Assembly (NCBI GenBank): GCA_041671045.1
Contig: JBAZCF010000001.1
Coordinates: 620,001-684,000 of the forward strand
Origin: Parachlamydiales bacterium
Lineage (GTDB): Bacteria; Chlamydiota; Chlamydiia; Chlamydiales; JABDDJ01
Length of the DNA: 64,000 nt
Direction of reading: 5' to 3'
Position 1 is the stretch's first letter. Every line of letters begins with the position of its first letter. This document shows, piece after piece, positions 9,207 to 17,084 of the stretch. The position numbers and the translations under genes were made by a program. The notes beneath the pieces were generated by a model, which saw nothing but the letters and a program-made list of their open reading frames with translations, had not been told where the DNA came from and did not search any database.

Positions 9207-10130
9207 TCAGACCTCGAGCCTTTGCCATCGGCTAACAATTAAATTTATATATTTTTTTTGCATAGCGTCCGGTAAAAAACTACTTTTGATTATTTCATAC
9301 CATTTATTTTGAGATGATTTATACTTTAAAAATTCATCTTCCAATACTTTTTCGGGTAGTTTTAACCTATCAATTCCAAAATATACAAAAAAAATCTCCT
9401 TCGTAAAATTACTTTTTTTACCTTTAAGTGGTAAGGCTAATTCCTCTACAGTCTTCATAGCAATCGTAGTGTTTATGAGATCGTAACCAGGGCTTAATTC
9501 GACCAAGTTATTTTTTCTTATCAAAGAAAAATTTTTCAAATGCATATCTTCGTTACCGACCAGAAAACTAAAAATCACAAGTCTAAATAGCTTTAATTTT
9601 TCTATGAGTGGAAATGTGCAATGCTTTTCTATAACTGAAGCTACTTTTTCCATGCTCGCTTCGTACTTGGTTTCTCTATCATACCCAAGAAGTTGAGAGA
9701 AGTCTTCAATTGCGATTTTTTTGTTGTTAGATCTATCAAATCTTTTAATAAAATAACTTAATGAGCCATCAATATTGTAAACCATACCATGAAGAGGAAC
9801 GTCTATACCTACCGATTTGGCTAACCGCATGGTAAGGTCTTCATTTTGAGGTAGATCAGCGTATATTTGATGTGGCGGTTTAATGATGTATTTTCCACCA
9901 TATTCTACAATTTCAAATTCTTCATTTTTAATATTAAGAATGACGCTAAGTTTAGGTTGTACGCCTTGGATTGATAGCTTTGAAGTTAATTGAGCCGCCA
10001 TTTGAACAAGCTCAAGCGGTGTATAAGGGAGATCATTTAAATGCTTCAAAGATCTAGATAATAGTTTCAAGCCGCTGGGTGAATATTTTTGATCTCCACA
10101 TAATTCATAGGTGATAGGGCATCGATTCAT
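9207..10130 (-). CDS. hipT: HipT-type serine/threonine kinase toxin
   Basis: This 307-residue protein matches the kinase core of HipA-like toxins but lacks the N-subdomain 1, which is encoded separately by the gene just upstream. That arrangement defines the HipBST tripartite systems. Visible kinase features are the glycine-rich loop S53-IQGVQPKLS, the ATP-binding Lys84 in YIIKPP, the catalytic loop GNED195MHLKN200 and the metal-binding D217 in LSPGYD. HipT of E. coli phosphorylates tryptophanyl-tRNA synthetase, arrests translation and is controlled by autophosphorylation on serines of a Ser-x-Ser loop. Here that loop reads Ser-Ile-Gln, leaving a single candidate serine. The start overlaps the hipS stop by four bases. 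The target in this organism is unknown. Confidence 0.88.
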   Translation of the reverse strand: MNRCPITYELCGDQKYSPSGLKLLSRSLKHLNDLPYTPLELVQMAAQLTSKLSIQGVQPKLSVILNIKNEEFEIVEYGGKYIIKPPHQIYADLPQNEDLTMRLAKSVGIDVPLHGMVYNIDGSLSYFIKRFDRSNNKKIAIEDFSQLLGYDRETKYEASMEKVASVIEKHCTFPLIEKLKLFRLVIFSFLVGNEDMHLKNFSLIRKNNLVELSPGYDLINTTIAMKTVEELALPLKGKKSNFTKEIFFVYFGIDRLKLPEKVLEDEFLKYKSSQNKWYEIIKSSFLPDAMQKKYINLIVSRWQRLEV

Positions 10131-10438
10131 TTCAATGCCTCAATGGTTACATTTCCCACAACGTCTCCTCCGACAGCAATAAGCTGAGACATTAAGTCCT
10201 TTCGATCAATCTTTGTTTGTCTCAATAAGCCTTCCAACATTATCCCCTCAGGTAATAAGCCCTCAAAAAAAGGTGGAAATCGATCATATTCATAAAGTTC
10301 TTTCGTCAGTGGCATTTCTAGAGAAACAGACTGACCATTATAATTTTTCAAGTAGATGAAAACGTATTTTTTTCCACGCTCAATTTCATGGAGTTCTCCT
10401 GCCGGTATGCCATCCACAAATACTTTAGCTTTTTTCAT
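10127..10438 (-). CDS. hipS: HipS-type antitoxin (stand-alone HipA N-subdomain 1)
   Basis: The 103-residue product matches the N-terminal subdomain of HipA, including RFPPFFEGLLPEG, where HipA proteins have a conserved FxxxLLPEG segment. In HipBST systems this piece is the actual antitoxin: HipS binds HipT and neutralises it. The gene overlaps hipB by 14 bases on one side and hipT by four on the other, so the three proteins are made in a coupled fashion. The order hipB-hipS-hipT is that of the described system. Confidence 0.86.
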   Translation of the reverse strand: MKKAKVFVDGIPAGELHEIERGKKYVFIYLKNYNGQSVSLEMPLTKELYEYDRFPPFFEGLLPEGIMLEGLLRQTKIDRKDLMSQLIAVGGDVVGNVTIEALK

Positions 10439-10661
10439 TGAGCTTCTCCTTGAATAACAGCATTAGTTGGCTTTGAAATTCCATTTTGATGTTTAATACA
10501 TGCATAACTTTTAACAGTGAGCTTAATCTAACAGTCAACTTGCCTTTTTCGATGTCAAAAACAACAGTTTTTCCAATTCCAGCAAGATTCCCAAGCTCAA
10601 TTTGAGTTAGTCCTCCCTTTTTGCGGTGAAAGCGAATAATTGCTGCTATTTGAGAAGCGTC
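10425..10661 (-). CDS. hipB: HipB-type helix-turn-helix regulator
   Basis: From ATG 10661 the product is a 78-residue XRE-type helix-turn-helix protein: QIAAIIRFHRKKGGLTQIELGNLAGIGKTVVFDIEKGK contains the recognition unit in the usual position. In HipBST operons HipB binds DNA and represses the operon together with the other subunits. The frame is open to 10784, but the extra 41 codons run across a perfect palindrome (10755-10768) likely to be the operator, and their translation looks like non-coding DNA, so the internal start is preferred. GGTG eight bases before the ATG is a weak ribosome binding site. Confidence 0.8.
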   Translation of the reverse strand, partial: DASQIAAIIRFHRKKGGLTQIELGNLAGIGKTVVFDIEKGKLTVRLSSLLKVMHVLNIKMEFQSQLMLLFKEKLNEKS

Positions 10662-10754
10662 CATATATAAAACACCATATTTTGCTGCTATATCAGTAAA
10701 AATAGGTCTTTTAAAAATATATGTCACTAAATTTACTAATTTGTTTACATAATT

Positions 10755-10782
10755 ACCGTTATAACGGTGAAACAGACGTTTC
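10755..10782 (-). promoter_or_regulatory. Candidate HipB operator region
   Basis: A perfect 14-base palindrome, ACCGTTATAACGGT (10755-10768), is followed at once by a second inverted repeat, GAAAC-4-GTTTC (10769-10782). Both lie about 95-120 bases upstream of the preferred hipB start, where an autoregulatory operator would be expected. Binding by HipB is inferred from position only. Confidence 0.55.
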
Positions 10783-10784
10783 AA

Positions 10785-11243
10785 AATAGAAAAGGATTAT
10801 CCTAACTATGATTGCCAAGGCTCTAATATTACTGGATGGATAAGGATAGAATAGAGAAAAACGTAAAAGAACCTCTTTTGATTATATTCAAATTGATCCT
10901 TGTGAACTCTGGTATGAACACCTTGAATTGGAATAGCTCCTTGCAAGTATCCATTAATTGAAAATAGTATTTCTCTAAATTGTGTTTCCAAAACAAACGA
11001 TGTATTATTTGGCATACTTCCAATTGCGAATTTCAGTCTTCTTTAAGGTGGCACACGTGATTTATTGACTAATTTTTAATTTTTAAATATACAATACCCA
11101 CCATTGAAGAAGGACAAATTAAATTAGCCGATAAGTCACGACTGACCTTTGCATGTCTGACTAAAATGGGATGGGTTTTTGCTGGATTTATGTGGTAATA
11201 AGAGTATGAATTTAGTTTTTATTAACGAGTGGGAGTTAATTTT
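10785..11243. other. Intergenic region, about 460 bp, no gene recognised
   Basis: Divergent spacer between hipB (minus) and the unknown gene at 11244 (plus). A minus-strand frame at 10806-11015 has no recognisable family and no convincing ribosome binding site. It may be remnant DNA. The last 60 bases contain the ribosome binding site and presumed promoter of the 11244 gene. Confidence 0.4.
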
Positions 11244-12104
11244 ATGGGCATGCTAATTGCTTCTGTAGACAATTTATACAGTGTAAAAGAAGAAGTAAAT
11301 ACGATTGTTAGAACATCTAATGTATTATTTTCTATGTTCAAGAGTAAAAATGAGATACCCATATTATTACAGGCAATTGATATTATTTTAAGAGATAAAA
11401 GAGATGGTTTGGAAAATTTACCTTCAGAAGTGAAAGAAAAAATAAAGCCTTTGCAACAGATCTATGAAACAATTGCAAGTAACCAGAACTGCATAAAAGT
11501 TTTTGACAGGTGTTTGTCCGTAGAAAAACAGTTCCTTAAAGATGCTAATAGGTTAGATGAACGTTTATGCGATTATGTGAATGGGATAATATGGAAGAAA
11601 GATTGTAGTGAAATTGATGAACGGTATAAATTAATTAAATCTTCAGGGATAAGTCACTACCTCTCTTTAGATGATTTTCTTGAATCTGCAATAATCAATA
11701 CTAACACACACACAATTATTGAAATATTGGAGTTTATTAAATCTTTAGGGATATTTTCACCAGATTATCTTTACGGAATTATAGGAAGAGAAGCATTAAC
11801 AAGTCGAGGTGACCCCAATAAATTTAATGTATGCAATTTAGAGGCTCTTCAAAATTCTATGGCAATTATTAATAAAATTAGTCGACTCATTCCAAATTTC
11901 AACAAGAGTCATCTGAAAATGTTGACCGACCATACTTTGTGTGGACAGGCTTATTTCGAAGAACAACGTTATCTGTTAGCATACAATGACCAGTTTTTAG
12001 ATCATTTGCCCCTCGATCAAAAAGAGAAGATGAGTAAACCGGATCCATTAGGTCGTTTTCTCTGTTCAAAAAAACGTTTTGAAGAAGTTGTAAAAAATAC
12101 TTAG
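11244..12104 (+). CDS. Cytoplasmic protein of unknown function
   Basis: I do not recognise this 286-residue protein. It is predicted to be largely helical, with no signal peptide or membrane segment, and repeated Ile/Leu/Lys-rich stretches such as IHTIIEILEFIKSL-like segments. The start is set at ATG 11244, because GGGAG lies eight bases upstream. A GTG at 11229 is in frame but lies before that ribosome binding site. Codon use is AT-rich like the hipBST and secreted-protein genes. A hairpin that could be a terminator follows about 30 bases downstream, so it appears monocistronic. A host-directed role is possible, as for many lineage-specific proteins in such genomes, but nothing in the sequence shows it. 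Confidence 0.65.
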   Translation: MGMLIASVDNLYSVKEEVNTIVRTSNVLFSMFKSKNEIPILLQAIDIILRDKRDGLENLPSEVKEKIKPLQQIYETIASNQNCIKVFDRCLSVEKQFLKDANRLDERLCDYVNGIIWKKDCSEIDERYKLIKSSGISHYLSLDDFLESAIINTNTHTIIEILEFIKSLGIFSPDYLYGIIGREALTSRGDPNKFNVCNLEALQNSMAIINKISRLIPNFNKSHLKMLTDHTLCGQAYFEEQRYLLAYNDQFLDHLPLDQKEKMSKPDPLGRFLCSKKRFEEVVKNT

Positions 12105-12135
12105 TGTTTTCCACTTTACAATTTGTTAGTCTTTT

Positions 12136-12155
12136 CTCGGCCTTAAAGAGCCGAG
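12136..12155 (+). terminator. Possible terminator hairpin
   Basis: CTCGGC and GCCGAG pair around an eight-base loop, 31 bases after the stop of the 11244 gene. The stem is GC-rich but followed by CTTTCGCG rather than a run of T, so termination is only moderately likely. Confidence 0.45.
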
Positions 12156-12187
12156 CTTTCGCGCATTCATAGATAGAGGAAAGAACC

Positions 12188-12631
12188 ATGCATCTACAAG
12201 TTGGAGTAAAAGTCTTATTAAAAAATAATGAAGGTAAATTTCTTTTGATTTGCCGTTCTGCTGAAAAATATAAAGATGTGCTTCAAAAATGGGATATCCC
12301 TGGAGGACGTATTGACCCCGGAAAAACCCTCATAGATAATTTAGAACGTGAAGTGATGGAAGAAACTAATTTAAGACTAAAGAACAATCCACGTTTAGTT
12401 GGTGCTCAGGATATCATTCCTAATAGTGAAAAACATGTTGTGAGACTGACGTATATTGGTGAGGCAGAAGGTGAATTGCGATTGAGTGAAGAACACACTG
12501 AATTTGGATGGTTTGAGCTCAAAGAATTGCACTCTATGGAAAATCTTGATAAATACCTCCAAGCCTTACTAGCAGACTTAGAAGAAAATGAGACAGATGT
12601 TAAAAGTGCGCTAGGAGCAGCAAGTAGCTAA
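12188..12631 (+). CDS. Nudix hydrolase
   Basis: Nudix proteins hydrolyse nucleoside diphosphates linked to another group, often to clean up damaged nucleotides. The 147-residue protein has a Nudix box, GRIDPGKTLIDNLEREVMEE, with the REVMEE metal-binding core intact. The first conserved Glu of GX5E is Lys here and the closing Gly is Asn, so the box is slightly divergent. The strand before it (WDIPGGRIDPG) is typical. GAGGAAAG lies 5 to 12 bases before the ATG. Substrate cannot be predicted. The gene stands alone between the 11244 gene and a tRNA-like remnant. Confidence 0.88.
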   Translation: MHLQVGVKVLLKNNEGKFLLICRSAEKYKDVLQKWDIPGGRIDPGKTLIDNLEREVMEETNLRLKNNPRLVGAQDIIPNSEKHVVRLTYIGEAEGELRLSEEHTEFGWFELKELHSMENLDKYLQALLADLEENETDVKSALGAASS

Positions 12632-12715
12632 CCCCGTTTGAGAGCGTTCACCGCGAGCGCTAACTTATACGGCCCATTCCATTAAGAAAAATCCATCGCA
12701 CAAGCATGTGAGGAA

Positions 12716-12789
12716 GATGCCCAAAGCCGGAATCAAACCTGCGACCTTCGCATTACGAATGCGCCTTATCCGAGCAAAGTCACTGCATC
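12716..12789 (-). pseudogene. Degenerate tRNA-Thr(CGU)-like sequence
   Basis: On the minus strand, an anticodon arm GCGCA-TTCGTAA-TGCG, with anticodon CGT, is followed by a variable region AAGGTC and a T arm GCAGG-TTTGATT-CCGGC containing the invariant TT-GA-T-C pattern with one stem mismatch. The upstream part shows only a weak D arm with GG in the loop. Bases 12789-12785 and 12720-12716 (GATGC/GCATC) pair, but the spacing to the T arm is three bases too long, so no proper acceptor stem forms. It is best read as a tRNA fragment, of the kind left by an integrated element, rather than a working gene. Confidence 0.45.
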
Positions 12790-13015
12790 TCACAGTAGCT
12801 GACACGAGAGCAGGATAACCCATCTTTTTTTAAGAGTCTATCGCCATTTGAGGTGACTTTGATTGGTTTGTCGTCCCTGTTTGGTCCAAGGTTGGTCCAC
12901 AGAAATGGAATGGCTATTGAGGTTATCTCTTGTTCAGAAAAATGTTGAGTGAATGATTTTCTGAGATACCACCAAAGAATTTAGTAGCATCTCAGAATGT
13001 TCTAAAAAGGATGTC
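12790..13015. other. Spacer between tRNA-like remnant and AAA ATPase gene
   Basis: No reading frame of interest. A short imperfect repeat of TTGGTCCA (around 12880-12900) lies near the tRNA-like remnant. The combination resembles the edge of an integrated element, but no integrase is present nearby. Confidence 0.3.
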
Positions 13016-14197
13016 TTATTTAAAATTCGGAATGGCTCTAACCATGAATTCATCGAAAAGAGGAACTGTAAAAGTTAGTTCACCGTGAGCAGGGCTATAG
13101 ATCATTCCCTTTTTAATCAATTTTGATCTAACAGGGGCAAGACTTGTTATTTTGAAATTTAAGATATCCGCAATATCCCCACTTCTGTGAGAACCTGGAC
13201 CCAGCTCAGCCATCGCTCTTAAAAAATTCTTCTCACTTGGAATTAGACGATCAAATCTAACCCGGAAAAAATTCTTATCCAGGCGCTGAATGACCATGTT
13301 TGTCGCTTCTTGAATGACTTTTAAGGTAATTGGACTTGCTTTAGCATGATTCCATGATTGATAACCCCACTCTTGAAGAAAGTAGGGATATCCTTTTGTC
13401 ATTCTATAGATTTCAGCTAGAGCATCAGGTTCGAAAACAACCCCTTCGACTTGAGCAGGGTCATTTAGAGCTTTGGCGGCATCAGTTTCTGATAATGCTC
13501 CAATATCGGGGAAGTTGAAAAGCCTTTCTGCATACGATTTGGAGTCTCCTGCTAATCCCGGTAAAATTGGTAAGCCGGTTCCTAATAGGACTAAAGGAAG
13601 TTGACGTTGCTGTATTTTGTGCATCGCCATGATTAACGCGCCAAGCTCTTTTTGAGAGAAATATTGAATTTCATCGATAAAAATTGCAATGGCACTTTTA
13701 CGGTCCTCAGCAGCCTCTCCAAGAGCTACAAAAAGATTAGGAAGATCGATTTCCAAATCTCCACTATCAGCTGCCCCTCTTTCGGGTTCAATATCTAAAC
13801 CAATTGTGACATCATTAACTGTTACGTTAAGAGCTGAAATGAAGCTGCGTAAGACAGATAAGCCACGTTTAACTTTATTGCCAAGACCAGCAATCCGATC
13901 CAATTCAAAAAGCAGCTTCCAAAGATGAGGCGCAATTAATGCTCCCAATGTTTTACCTTCATGAGCTTCGATTAAAATTGTTCGATAGCCTTCTTCCCTT
14001 GCTTTGTGTTCAATTTCATTTAGTAGAACTGTTTTTCCTACACCCCGAAGTCCTGTAAGTAGCATGCTTTTTTCAGGCCGTTTTCGTTTGATGCGCCCTA
14101 AAAGAATGGCGGCTTCTTCAAGAATTGGGTCTCTTCCAACTAATTCAGGTGGTGGCGCGCCAGCGCCAGGGGAGAAAGGGTTTTTGATACGATCCAT
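13016..14197 (-). CDS. AAA-type ATP-binding protein (Orc1-like/AAA_16 type)
   Basis: A 393-residue P-loop ATPase beginning MDRIKNPFSPGAGAPPPEL, an N-terminus shared by a widely distributed family of single-gene ATPases. Walker A is GLRGVGKT (about 49-56) and Walker B is AIFIDEIQYF, with a sensor-like LVLLGTGLP, and the C-terminal 90 residues look like a winged helix (SGDIADILNFKITSLAPVRSKLIKKG). The function of the family is not established. The architecture suggests a DNA-associated switch. AGGAA seven bases upstream supports the start. A cluster of inverted TTTATAC repeats lies directly upstream and could be its operator. Part of a second, decayed copy lies at 16143-16375, so the family has been present here at least twice. 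Confidence 0.8.
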   Translation of the reverse strand: MDRIKNPFSPGAGAPPPELVGRDPILEEAAILLGRIKRKRPEKSMLLTGLRGVGKTVLLNEIEHKAREEGYRTILIEAHEGKTLGALIAPHLWKLLFELDRIAGLGNKVKRGLSVLRSFISALNVTVNDVTIGLDIEPERGAADSGDLEIDLPNLFVALGEAAEDRKSAIAIFIDEIQYFSQKELGALIMAMHKIQQRQLPLVLLGTGLPILPGLAGDSKSYAERLFNFPDIGALSETDAAKALNDPAQVEGVVFEPDALAEIYRMTKGYPYFLQEWGYQSWNHAKASPITLKVIQEATNMVIQRLDKNFFRVRFDRLIPSEKNFLRAMAELGPGSHRSGDIADILNFKITSLAPVRSKLIKKGMIYSPAHGELTFTVPLFDEFMVRAIPNFK

Positions 14198-14210
14198 GCA
14201 TTTATTCCTA

Positions 14211-14254
14211 TTTATACCCGTTTATACCTGAAATCGAGAATAAACGCGTATAAA
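14211..14254 (-). promoter_or_regulatory. Repeated TTTATAC/GTATAAA boxes upstream of the AAA ATPase gene
   Basis: TTTATACCCG and TTTATACCTG occur in tandem at 14211-14230, and the inverted form GTATAAA at 14248-14254, with an inner ATAAAC/GTTTAT pair. The cluster begins 13 bases upstream of the ATPase start codon. Such clustered inverted repeats usually mark a repressor site. The binding protein is unknown, and the ATPase's own winged-helix domain is one candidate. Confidence 0.45.
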
Positions 14255-14492
14255 TTTCAAAGTCATTTCAGGTCTTTATTTTTACCTTGGGAAAATATGC
14301 TTTTTTAGGCATAATTAAAATCAGCACTCAAAAGGATATAGACAAATACCTATTTAATCGGTGATATTACCTATCAGATAGGTTTAATCTGCTAGAGTAT
14401 TTATTTTCAAATAAGAATGTCGAAAAGATCCAGTCTCCATTTTAGAGTGTCTCTTACAGAAAGAGCCGAGATGCTCAGATACTGACGATGAT

Positions 14493-15839
14493 TTATTGGG
14501 ATTTGAGGTACTGTAAAAGGTCGTGATCTTGAAAGGCTATTTCTATAGTCTGTGGGTCTATCGTCCCATTCTTTGAATTCATTACAAGATTTTGCAGAAT
14601 CTTGGACATATTCCTAATTATATGATCACTATTGTGCCCCGCTTCGAGCATATAAATACCTTTCTCTAGAGATGTTTTAAGGGCATTTGCATATGGAATT
14701 TTTTGTATTTCTTCAAAGTCGTAAATACTTCTTAAGGGAGAGCATAAACCATTTTTCATAAGTATCACCTGCGTTTCTTTTTGCATTTGATCAAGAACAA
14801 ATTTCATGACCGATTCGACATTCTTTCCTTGACGATTTATGTAAAAACTGCCGCCAGCAAGCATTGAAACTGGCCCGGGAATTGGCGCAAAATCATACTT
14901 TTCACTTATCTCTCCATTCTCATATGCTAAGGAATATGCAACATCACTCCATATTAATGCTAAGGCACAATTTTTCTCTTTCAGTACTTCTACTTGGGTC
15001 ATCGCGTCTGTCTTATAAAAATCATTGGATGCATCGTATTTTTTTAGCTCTACATAGAATTGTGTCGCTTGAATTGTTTCTGGAGCATTTAGGATACATT
15101 GAACTGCTTTGCTATCTTCCCACCCCCATCTTTTTTTCATTAGACCGCCTCCAAAGCTATAAGCAAAATTGGCCCATTCATGATAGATGAAATAAGGGGC
15201 CCCTTGTAGGCAAATCCCATAAATTTTTTGATCCGGACGATGAAAAAAAGCGACAATTCTCTTAAACTCTTGCCAGGTTTTCGGCGAAGCAAGATCGACA
15301 TTGTATATATCCCAGTATTGTCGTTTATAAGTTTCGTTAGAAAAAAGCTCCTTATTGTAGGCTAAAATCATAGTATTTGCTGTAAAGGGGATTGCGTAAG
15401 CTTCTATATCAACTCCTGCAGCATCTTGATACCAACCCACTTCTTTCCAGCAGTTTTGAAAAAGATCTACCTCAAATGGAAAAAACCCTTTGACCAGTTG
15501 GTTTGGAAATTTTGCTTTAAGTTCTGCTAGAGATATCACAACATTGTGTGAAATGTAGCTTGCAAGCGCAGTATTGTATTGCAAGATTAGATCATAAATT
15601 CCGCTTCCCCCAAAAAGATCGAGATCAGCCTTTTCAATCATAGCTTCATAGGGCATCAGCTCGAATTGTATTGTGGTTGGGTTAGCTTCGGAGTTTTTTC
15701 TTAAAGATAGTTCTCTCATCGAACGTGTTGTAGGAACATCCTCAGCAAGGACTTTTATTGACGCTGAAAGAAGGGGGCCTTGGTAAAATAGCACTATGAA
15801 TATACCCAGAATTATTTTTTCGGCTAAAAGCATTCTCAT
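14493..15839 (-). CDS. Extracellular solute-binding protein (ABC transporter, sugar type), orphan
   Basis: The protein (about 448 residues from ATG 15839) resembles family 1 extracellular solute-binding proteins: an N-terminal hydrophobic signal segment (AEKIILGIFIVLFYQG), then FxxMPYEAM, DLILQYNTAL, AYAIPFTANTMILAYNKELF, SPKTWQEFKRI and WSDVAYSLA blocks in the usual order. Such proteins capture sugars or similar solutes in the periplasm and deliver them to a membrane permease. No permease or ATPase component lies nearby, so the partner must be elsewhere or lost. A GTG at 15857 extends the frame by six codons. The start is uncertain because neither has a good ribosome binding site. An AACACA/TGTGTT inverted repeat (15853-15869) sits at the 5' end. 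Confidence 0.75.
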   Translation of the reverse strand: MRMLLAEKIILGIFIVLFYQGPLLSASIKVLAEDVPTTRSMRELSLRKNSEANPTTIQFELMPYEAMIEKADLDLFGGSGIYDLILQYNTALASYISHNVVISLAELKAKFPNQLVKGFFPFEVDLFQNCWKEVGWYQDAAGVDIEAYAIPFTANTMILAYNKELFSNETYKRQYWDIYNVDLASPKTWQEFKRIVAFFHRPDQKIYGICLQGAPYFIYHEWANFAYSFGGGLMKKRWGWEDSKAVQCILNAPETIQATQFYVELKKYDASNDFYKTDAMTQVEVLKEKNCALALIWSDVAYSLAYENGEISEKYDFAPIPGPVSMLAGGSFYINRQGKNVESVMKFVLDQMQKETQVILMKNGLCSPLRSIYDFEEIQKIPYANALKTSLEKGIYMLEAGHNSDHIIRNMSKILQNLVMNSKNGTIDPQTIEIAFQDHDLLQYLKSQ

Positions 15840-15857
15840 CTCGCGCGGGTTAAACAC

Positions 15858-16142
15858 AAATCATGTGTTAATCCGCCATTTATATATATTGCAAACAGGC
15901 AGATTACGCATTTTTTTATAGAAATTAGTCCTAAAAGTACTCCTCGGAGTAATTAACTCCAATAGCCCTAGCTATTTTAACTTTCCACAATACACATTAC
16001 AGTTGTATTCATATTTTATCTTAGAGCTTACGCAAAACTCATTAAAAATTTCTTCTAGCCTGTTCATCATAGGCATATAGTTAGAATGCTCTTTTCTGGG
16101 TGTGTAAGAAGATGAAAGCAGTCTTCCTTCTGAAATCGCTCT
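15858..16142. other. Spacer with small inverted repeat, no gene recognised
   Basis: Holds the presumed promoter of the solute-binding protein gene and a short inverted repeat TACTCC-TC-GGAGTA near 15938-15951. No coding potential was recognised. Confidence 0.35.
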
Positions 16143-16375
16143 TTAAAAACTCTTATCCAAGCGCGGAATGACCATACTTGTGGCGTCTTGAACTACCTTT
16201 AAGCTAATGGGACTTGCTTTTGCATGATTCCATGATTGATAACCCCACTCTTGAAGAAAGTAGGGATACCATTTTGTCATTCTATAGATTTCAGCTAATG
16301 CATCAGGTTCAAAAACAGCAGCCCCTCTTTCGGGTAGCTTTTGGGATTTTAGAGAGGGCTGCAGCATAATTTTAG
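16143..16375 (-). pseudogene. Remnant of a second AAA ATPase gene
   Basis: The translation contains VFEPDALAEIYRMTKWYPYF and WNHAKASPISLKVVQDATSM, almost identical to the middle of the ATPase at 13016-14197, and ends in the equivalent of RLDKNFF. Upstream it is joined directly to ERGAA, which in the intact protein lies about 100 residues earlier, so a large internal deletion is visible, and both ends of the gene are missing. It is therefore a decayed paralogue or an older duplicate of the neighbouring gene. Confidence 0.75.
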
Positions 16376-16426
16376 ATCAGTTTTTTCAGCCAGGTCTGGC
16401 CCCATATCATACTTTGCGTATTTGCA

Positions 16427-17053
16427 TTAAGAAGCAAAAGTTCTGACCAGAAATTGAAAAGATCCTAGGGGCGCGTTAAGGGTCTGTTCGACTAATCTCG
16501 GGAAAGCAAGCATACGTCTTGATACATCTTCATCTGACCACGGATAGATCCCCTTGTCAGTCATAAAAAGATAACCTGAAAGAATAAATTCTGCACACTC
16601 CAACGGATTATCTGTTTTGAAAATTCCTTCCTCGCAGCCTTGTTTGATGACTATAGCATATAAAGGGGCGTTCGTAACCAATGTAGCAGCAAACAAACGC
16701 AGATGCAGGGCTTCATTGCCTGTTTCATGAAGTTGGTCCAAAATAAACTGGTTATCTTTGGCAATGTGGCCCGTTTCAACCAAGGCCTGCATTTTTTGCA
16801 GCGCATCTCCTTTAGTGTTTTTGATACACGCTTGCATCTTGATAAAGTTGCCCTCAACTATATCTTTAACTACTGCCTCAAGAATTTCCTCTTTGGACTT
16901 AAAGTAATGGTAAATGGTCCCTTTGGCTATGTTAAGAACCTCCATTACGTCTTGAATGGAGGTTTGATCATATTTTTTCTTTAAGAATAAAAAACGGGCA
17001 GCATTAATAATATCTGCCCTTCTTTCAGAGGCTTTTTTGACGACTCTTGCCAT
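16427..17053 (-). CDS. TetR family transcriptional regulator
   Basis: A 208-residue TetR-type repressor: the N-terminal helix-turn-helix TSIQDVMEVLNIAKGTIYHYF (about 31-51) is followed by KSKEEIL and a ligand-binding domain of normal size. It starts 31 bases downstream of the P450 gene on the same strand and is probably co-transcribed with it. The promoter upstream of the P450 gene carries a 19-base near-perfect palindrome covering its -35 box and spacer, the expected kind of site for this protein, which suggests that the regulator represses its own operon until a ligand, perhaps the P450 substrate, is present. Confidence 0.9.
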   Translation of the reverse strand: MARVVKKASERRADIINAARFLFLKKKYDQTSIQDVMEVLNIAKGTIYHYFKSKEEILEAVVKDIVEGNFIKMQACIKNTKGDALQKMQALVETGHIAKDNQFILDQLHETGNEALHLRLFAATLVTNAPLYAIVIKQGCEEGIFKTDNPLECAEFILSGYLFMTDKGIYPWSDEDVSRRMLAFPRLVEQTLNAPLGSFQFLVRTFAS

Positions 17054-17084
17054 AAATGAAACTTTTAAAGCCTATGTGAATCTT

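Noticed and set aside
8948..9238. Two overlapping minus-strand frames beyond hipT
   Set aside because: They overlap the hipT 3' end, have no ribosome binding site, and neither resembles a known protein; probably non-coding or remnant DNA.
10425..10784. Longer 119-residue reading of hipB
   Set aside because: The extra N-terminus would cross the palindromic operator and looks non-coding; the shorter start fits the family size.
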